From the NCBI RefSeq assembly GCF_030687395.1, contig NZ_CP117430.1, forward strand, positions 5,270,001-5,334,000: DNA of 64,000 nucleotides. Reading direction: 5' to 3'. Shown here piece by piece: positions 54,304 through 64,000 of the stretch. Below the pieces are notes generated by a model. That model searched no databases. It saw only the letters and a program-made list of their open reading frames with translations, and was not told the DNA's origin. Position 1 is the first letter of the stretch; every line of letters starts with the position of its first letter. A program made the position numbers and the translations under genes. Source of the DNA: Pseudomonas wuhanensis. Its GTDB lineage: Bacteria > Pseudomonadota > Gammaproteobacteria > Pseudomonadales > Pseudomonadaceae.

Positions 54304-55349
54304 GGGCTGTCCGTCTGCCCCACCGGCACCAGATCGACGAGTTCACGCACCAATACGGTGGCGAAGCATCCGGCCGGCAGGACGAATTCCAGTTGCAGAA
54401 TGTCAGGCTCGGGATAATGCCACGTCAACCCGCCAATGGGCAGCCGCAGGATGCGACGTTCGTGGCTCATTCCGGCGTTAATCAACCAATCGCGCAGATC
54501 CGCTTCGCGCGCGGCGATTACCTGCTCCAGTTCATGGACAGCGCCTGACGTCGGCGAGTCACCTTCGCCCCACTGCGGGCCGGTCGGGTGCAGGTCGAGA
54601 ATCGCCAGGCGAGGGTCACTGCATTCGGCCTCTCCGGCCGGGAAAAAACTGCGGCTGTCGGTGAACGCCAGCAGATCACCCACCTGAGCGCGCTGCCAGG
54701 TGCCATCGACGACACGCGCCGCCAACACTTGATTGAACAGAAAACTGCGCGCAGTGGAGAGCAGCCGCGAACGTACGTTGCGTTGTTCCGGCAGGGCCTT
54801 GCGCGCTGCCCAGGCACGGGCGTCGACGACGTTGCCGCCGTCATGCCCGAACCGCTGGGCGCCAAAATAATTGGGAATACCTTGCTTGGCGATCAGCTGC
54901 AGACGCTCTTCAATCGCTGCCTTGTCACCGGCGAACTGGGTCAAGCGCAAGGTGAAGCCATTGGCCGAGTGGGCACCGCGTTGCAGTTTGCGTTTATGCC
55001 GACCGGTCTTGAGGATTTTCAGCGTGTCGTTTTCCGCCGCCGACAGATCAGGATCAGCCTTGCCCGGCAGTTGCACGCTGAACCACTGGCGAGTCAGCGC
55101 CTGTCGGTCCTTGAGGCCGGCATAGCTGACAGTACGCAACGGCACACCCGCCGCCTTGGCGATGCGCCGTGCCGCTTCTTCGGTATTCAGACCGCGCTTT
55201 TCCACCCAGATCCACAGGTGTTCACCTTCGCCGCTGAAGGGAATATCGAGGACTTCGTCAACCTGGAAATCTTCCGCCGTGGCTTTCAATACCGCACTGC
55301 CGAGGGCTTGACCATAGGCCCGAGGGCCGAGCAATTGCAGTTCGTTCAT
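54291..55349 (-). CDS. truD: tRNA pseudouridine(13) synthase TruD
   Basis: A 352-residue pseudouridine synthase acting on U13 of tRNA-Glu. The catalytic region is [20 protein letters not shown] (Asp of GLKDR), with the inserted TRUD domain [15 protein letters not shown]. It overlaps ispF by four bases (ATGA), forming the ispF-truD-surE-pcm operon. Confidence 0.96.
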
Positions 55350-55819
55350 GCGCGCAGCAACAGAGCAACGGAGTGCACGGCAATGCCTTCTTCGCGCCCC
55401 ACAAAGCCAAGCTTTTCGGTGGTGGTAGCTTTTACGTTCACTTGATCCAACTCAACTTGAAGATCCGCGGCAATCAGCGCGCGCATCGATTCGATATGCG
55501 GGGCCATTTTCGGGGCCTGGGCGACGATGGTGTTATCGACGTTGCCGACTTTCCAACCCTTGGCATGGATCAGCGCGACAACGTGACGCAACAGCACACG
55601 GCTGTCGGCGCCCTTGAATTGCGGGTCGGTGTCAGGGAAGTGCTTGCCGATATCACCCAGCGCAGCTGCGCCGAGCAAGGCATCGCTCAAGGCGTGCAGC
55701 AGGACATCACCGTCGGAATGGGCGAGCAGCCCGAAGCTGTGTGCAATCCGCACGCCGCCCAGTGTGATGAAATCGCCTTCACCGAAACGGTGCACATCGT
55801 AGCCGTGGCCAATACGCAT
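55346..55819 (-). CDS. ispF: 2-C-methyl-D-erythritol 2,4-cyclodiphosphate synthase
   Basis: A 157-residue trimeric zinc enzyme of the MEP isoprenoid pathway. Zinc ligands are in [11 protein letters not shown] and [34 protein letters not shown] is conserved. It is separated from ispD by the fghA/frmA/LysR block rather than directly adjacent as in enterobacteria. Confidence 0.97.
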   Translation of the reverse strand: MRIGHGYDVHRFGEGDFITLGGVRIAHSFGLLAHSDGDVLLHALSDALLGAAALGDIGKHFPDTDPQFKGADSRVLLRHVVALIHAKGWKVGNVDNTIVAQAPKMAPHIESMRALIAADLQVELDQVNVKATTTEKLGFVGREEGIAVHSVALLLRA

Positions 55820-55862
55820 AAAAAAACGCCCCGATTTTTGTCAGGGCGTGATTCTACCTGCA

Positions 55863-56708
55863 TTAGACGCCTAGGGCGCGTGCATGATGTTGCAAGTGGT
55901 CGTCAATGAAGCTGGCGATGAAGAAATAACTGTGGTCGTAGCCCGGCTGAAGACGCAACGTCAGCGGATGACCCGCCAGTTTAGCGGCCTGTTGCAGGGC
56001 TTCAGGCTTGAGCTGGGTGGCCAGGAAATCATCGCGATCACCCTGATCGACCAGCAGCGGCAGCTTCTCGTAAGCCTCGGCAATCAATGCACAGGCATCC
56101 CATTCACGCCACTTCGAACGGTCTTCTCCCAAGTAACGGGAAAAGGCTTTCTGGCCCCAAGGGCAATCAATCGGATTGTTGATCGGCGAGAACGCCGACA
56201 CCGACAGATAACGCCCCGGATTGCGCAAGGCGCAGACCAACGCGCCGTGCCCCCCCATGGAGTGACCGCTGATGCCACGCTTGTCCGATGTCGGGAAATG
56301 CGCTTCGACCAATGCCGGCAATTCCTGCACGACATAGTCATGCATCCGATAGTGCCGCGACCACGGTTCCTGCGTGGCATTCAGATAAAACCCGGCACCG
56401 AGACCGAAGTCCCAGGCACCGTCCGGATCACCCGGCACATCAGGGCCGCGCGGGCTGGTATCCGGTGCGACGATGATCAGCCCCAGCTCGGCGGCCATGC
56501 GCATGGCACCGGCCTTTTGCATGAAGTTCTCATCAGTGCAGGTCAGGCCGGACAACCAGTACAGCACCGGCAGTTTACCGCCCTGCTCCGCTTGCGGTGG
56601 CAGGTATACGGCGAACACCATGTCGCAACCGAGCACTTCCGAACGATGCCGATAGCGTTTGTGCCAGCCGCCGAAGCTTTTCTGGCAGGAGATATTTTCC
56701 AGGCTCAT
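55863..56708 (-). CDS. fghA: S-formylglutathione hydrolase
   Basis: A 281-residue serine hydrolase of the esterase D family. Nucleophile Ser is in [12 protein letters not shown]; the catalytic Asp and His are in QGDRDDFL and [10 protein letters not shown]. It splits S-formylglutathione to formate and glutathione, the step after FrmA. Eight bases separate it from frmA, so the two are cotranscribed. Confidence 0.95.
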   Translation of the reverse strand: MSLENISCQKSFGGWHKRYRHRSEVLGCDMVFAVYLPPQAEQGGKLPVLYWLSGLTCTDENFMQKAGAMRMAAELGLIIVAPDTSPRGPDVPGDPDGAWDFGLGAGFYLNATQEPWSRHYRMHDYVVQELPALVEAHFPTSDKRGISGHSMGGHGALVCALRNPGRYLSVSAFSPINNPIDCPWGQKAFSRYLGEDRSKWREWDACALIAEAYEKLPLLVDQGDRDDFLATQLKPEALQQAAKLAGHPLTLRLQPGYDHSYFFIASFIDDHLQHHARALGV

Positions 56709-56716
56709 TACCGACC

Positions 56717-57910
<1,194 letters not shown>

Positions 57911-57935
57911 TTATTGCCATACAGGGATAATCCTG

Positions 57936-58832
57936 ATGTCCGAAAACCGCTGGGAAGGCATCGATGAGTTCGTCGCCGTGGCCGAGTGCAGCCAATTCAC
58001 CGCTGCGGCTGAACGCCTTGGGGTTTCTTCCTCTCACATCAGTCGCCAAATCGTACGACTGGAAGAGCGCCTGCAAACCCGTTTGCTCTATCGCAGCACC
58101 CGCAGAGTCACGCTGACCGAGGCCGGGCAAACCTTTTTGCAGCATTGCCAGCGTTTGCAGGACGGTCGCGAAGAAGCACTGCGCGCTGTCGGCGATCTGA
58201 CCAGCGAACCCAAGGGCATGCTGCGCATGACCTGTGCCGTGGCCTACGGCGAACGATTCATTGTGCCTCTGGTGACTCGCTTCATGGGGTTGTATCCGCA
58301 ACTGCGCGTCGACATCGAGCTGAGCAATCGACCGCTCGATCTGGTGCATGAAGGGCTGGACCTGGCCATCCGCCTCGGCCGCCTGCAGGATTCAAGATTG
58401 GTCGCCACACGCCTGGCACCACGGCGCATGTACCTGTGCGCCTCGCCGTCCTACCTGGAACGGTATGGTCGCCCACACAGCTTGTCGGAGCTGAGTCGCC
58501 ATAATTGCCTCATCGGCAGCTCGGATATCTGGCAACTGGAACAGAACGGGCGGGAATTTTCCCAGCGCGTACAGGGAAACTGGCGCTGCAACAGTGGGCA
58601 GGCGGTGTTGGATGCCGCGCTACAAGGGGTTGGGTTGTGTCAGTTACCGGATTACTACGTCCTGGAATACCTGAAAAACGGAGAATTGATTTCGCTGCTG
58701 GAAGCCCATCAGCCGCCAAACACAGCGGTTTGGGCGCTTTATCCGCAGCAACGGCATCTGTCGCCGAAGGTGCGCAAGTTGGTGGATTACTTGAAGGAAG
58801 GGTTGGCCGAACGGCCGGAGTACCGGAGTTAG
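57936..58832 (+). CDS. LysR-type regulator of formaldehyde detoxification (GfnR-like)
   Basis: A 298-residue LysR regulator divergent from frmA-fghA. The helix-turn-helix is at about 8-60 (EFVAVAECSQFTAAAERLGV, SHISRQIVRLEERLQTRLLY) and the CrgA-like effector domain follows. In P. aeruginosa the LysR regulator beside adhC-fghA is named GfnR and activates them, which fits this divergent layout; the symbol is withheld since orthology was judged from position only. Confidence 0.85.
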   Translation: MSENRWEGIDEFVAVAECSQFTAAAERLGVSSSHISRQIVRLEERLQTRLLYRSTRRVTLTEAGQTFLQHCQRLQDGREEALRAVGDLTSEPKGMLRMTCAVAYGERFIVPLVTRFMGLYPQLRVDIELSNRPLDLVHEGLDLAIRLGRLQDSRLVATRLAPRRMYLCASPSYLERYGRPHSLSELSRHNCLIGSSDIWQLEQNGREFSQRVQGNWRCNSGQAVLDAALQGVGLCQLPDYYVLEYLKNGELISLLEAHQPPNTAVWALYPQQRHLSPKVRKLVDYLKEGLAERPEYRS

Positions 58833-58915
58833 CTCTATCCGTGAGTGTCAATGACAGGTTCATTGCCTCAGCTACCGCTTTCGCGAGGCGGAGGCCCGCC
58901 TGAACACGAAAAGAC

Positions 58916-59623
58916 TTAGCGGCGGTTAGTCCAACGCTGCCGCAACCATTCAAGGTCTTCGGGGCGAGTGACCTTGATGTTATCGGATCGCCCTTCAATC
59001 AGACGCGGCGCCTGACCCGACCACTCCATGGCCGAGGCTTCATCGGTGACAACAACGTCCGCCACCAGACTGTCCGCCAACGCCCGATGCAACGCGCCAA
59101 GGCGAAACATTTGAGGCGTATAGGCCTGCCAGATCACACTGCGATCCACCGTTTCCAGAACGCGCCCATGCTTGTCGACCCGCTTGAGGGTATCGCGCGC
59201 AGGCACCGCCAATAAACCGCCTACCGGATCGTCGGCCAGCTCACTGAGCAATTTATCGAGATCATCACGCGCCAGATTCGGTCGTGCGGCATCGTGAACC
59301 AACACCCAATCCTCATCATCAGCGCCTTGTGCATGCAGATGCAGCAAGGCATTGAGCACCGACCCGGAACGCTCGGCGCCACCTTCGACCCGCTGAATAC
59401 GCGGATCAGTAGCACACGCCAGGTTCGGCCAGTAAGGATCATCAATTGCAAGACTGACCACCAACCCTTTCAGGGCAGGGTGATCGAGGAAACAGCCGAG
59501 GCTGTGTTCGAGAATAGTGCGCCCGCCCAGTTGCAAGTATTGCTTGGGGCGGTCCGCGGCCATACGGGCACCGACGCCCGCGGCAGGAATCACGGCCCAG
59601 AAGGCCGGTAACGAATTAATCAT
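58916..59623 (-). CDS. ispD: 2-C-methyl-D-erythritol 4-phosphate cytidylyltransferase
   Basis: A 235-residue cytidylyltransferase. The CTP-binding loop is WAVIPAAGVGARMAADRPKQ, and VLVHDAARPNLARDDL holds the conserved Arg/Asp. It overlaps ftsB by four bases. The 83 bases between the LysR gene and ispD hold nothing recognisable. Confidence 0.96.
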   Translation of the reverse strand: MINSLPAFWAVIPAAGVGARMAADRPKQYLQLGGRTILEHSLGCFLDHPALKGLVVSLAIDDPYWPNLACATDPRIQRVEGGAERSGSVLNALLHLHAQGADDEDWVLVHDAARPNLARDDLDKLLSELADDPVGGLLAVPARDTLKRVDKHGRVLETVDRSVIWQAYTPQMFRLGALHRALADSLVADVVVTDEASAMEWSGQAPRLIEGRSDNIKVTRPEDLEWLRQRWTNRR

Positions 59624-59898
59624 TGGGCCAACTGGTAAAGGGTTTCACCGTCCTTGACCATGCCCAACTCATGACGAGCCCGTTCTTCAACGGTCTCCAT
59701 GCCCTTCTTCAATTCGCTGACTTCGGCGTCCATCACCCGATTACGCTCCAGCAACGCCTCGTTCTCGGCGTGTTGATCCGCAATCTGCTGCTTCAGCTCG
59801 GCCACTTGCGCCAGACTGCCATTACCCACCCACAGGCGGTACTGCAGGCCAGCCAGCAGCAAGAGCAGGACGAGGAACAACCAATTGGGACTGCGCAT
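59620..59898 (-). CDS. ftsB: Cell division protein FtsB
   Basis: A 92-residue bitopic membrane protein: short N-terminus, one membrane helix (WLFLVLLLLLAGLQYRLWVG) and a periplasmic coiled coil (LKQQIADQHAENEALLERNR). It bridges FtsL and FtsQ at the septum. It is cotranscribed with ispD. Confidence 0.95.
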   Translation of the reverse strand: MRSPNWLFLVLLLLLAGLQYRLWVGNGSLAQVAELKQQIADQHAENEALLERNRVMDAEVSELKKGMETVEERARHELGMVKDGETLYQLAQ

Positions 59899-59957
59899 CG
59901 AATATCAGGTATCCAGTGAAAAAAGACAGCCATGCCAAAACTTTGAAGCTTCTGATA

Positions 59958-59988
59958 GCACGAAGCCTGGAAGAACCAGGCTTGTGCT
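59958..59988. other. Long hairpin in the eno-ftsB gap
   Basis: AGCAC-G-AAGCCTGG (59958-59970), loop AAGAA, CCAGGCTT-GTGCT (59976-59988): a 13-bp stem with one bulged G. A second smaller hairpin GACAC/GTGTC followed by six T on the plus strand is at about 60038-60059. It may act as an attenuator between eno and ftsB. Confidence 0.5.
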
Positions 59989-60070
59989 CTTAAGGCATCA
60001 GATTAGTGGCAAATCCGTCGCTGTCGCGATTTTTCCGACACAATCCGGTGTCTTTTTTACCGTTTAGCAA

Positions 60071-61411
<1,341 letters not shown>

Positions 61412-61459
61412 TTATCGTCGGCAAGTGACAGACAGCGGGCAGGCTTGCCGGACGATAAG

Positions 61460-61481
61460 GCTCAAGCCCGAGGGCTTGAGC
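61460..61481. other. Hairpin between kdsA and eno
   Basis: GCTCAAGCCC-GA-GGGCTTGAGC, a 10-bp perfect inverted repeat without a T-run; possibly part of the eno leader or a processing site. Confidence 0.5.
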
Positions 61482-61517
61482 ATTAAATCGTGCGGTACTT
61501 TACCGGAGAATTGAGGT

Positions 61518-64000
<2,483 letters not shown>

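Overview
The window is chromosomal DNA of a fluorescent Pseudomonas, most likely of the P. fluorescens group. The gene order fdxA-RsmZ-rpoS-nlpD-pcm-surE-truD-ispF and ispD-ftsB-eno-kdsA-pyrG, the pair mprF-acvB, the fpr/finR divergon, an R-type tailocin set between mutS and cinA, and many REP palindromes all point there. Species was not determined, because no search could be run.

Layout. 1-5.3 kb: an outer-membrane DUF481 gene (cut by the window edge), an alkyltransferase-like DNA-damage protein, ampG, proS and a lipoprotein. 5.35-6.73 kb: an intact IS256-family element inside a REP sequence, with an 8-bp target duplication. 6.7-8.6 kb: dinB under a LexA box, then two initiator tRNA genes, each with its own promoter and terminator. 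8.8-14 kb: mprF-acvB (lipid aminoacylation and its reversal), an orphan Phd/YefM antitoxin with a possible toxin remnant, and a DUF3077/DUF6124-type gene behind an elaborately structured leader. 14.3-30.3 kb: housekeeping and regulatory genes (kup, rimO, a GNAT, a pseudouridine-synthase-like protein, an rhlG-like SDR, trmO, fpr/finR, dgkA, erdR, a DTW protein, a LOG-family protein, recX, recA, cinA).

30.4-47.0 kb: a complete R-type (contractile) tailocin cluster on the minus strand. In transcription order it holds an S24 autocleaving repressor, operator/promoter region, holin, tail terminator, DUF2635, sheath, tube, a frameshifted tail-assembly chaperone pair, tape measure, gpN- and gpP-like proteins, gp45 spike, gp46, gp47/J, gp48/YmfQ, three consecutive fibre/chaperone pairs, a GH19 endolysin and nested Rz/Rz1 spanins. 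No capsid, portal, terminase or integrase is present, so it is a bacteriocin, not a phage. DNA damage would activate RecA (gene next door), cleave the repressor and release the operon; holin, endolysin and spanins then lyse the cell.

47-64 kb: mutS, fdxA, the GacA-controlled RNA RsmZ, rpoS, nlpD, pcm, surE, truD, ispF, the formaldehyde detoxification pair fghA/frmA with a LysR regulator, then ispD, ftsB, eno, kdsA and pyrG.

The most unusual signals are: an ATGCAT operator array over the tailocin promoter; intrinsic terminators facing the tailocin transcript; the three fibre cassettes; the leader at 13511-13719 with two sets of mutually exclusive stems; and the antitoxin followed by a toxin-like fragment.
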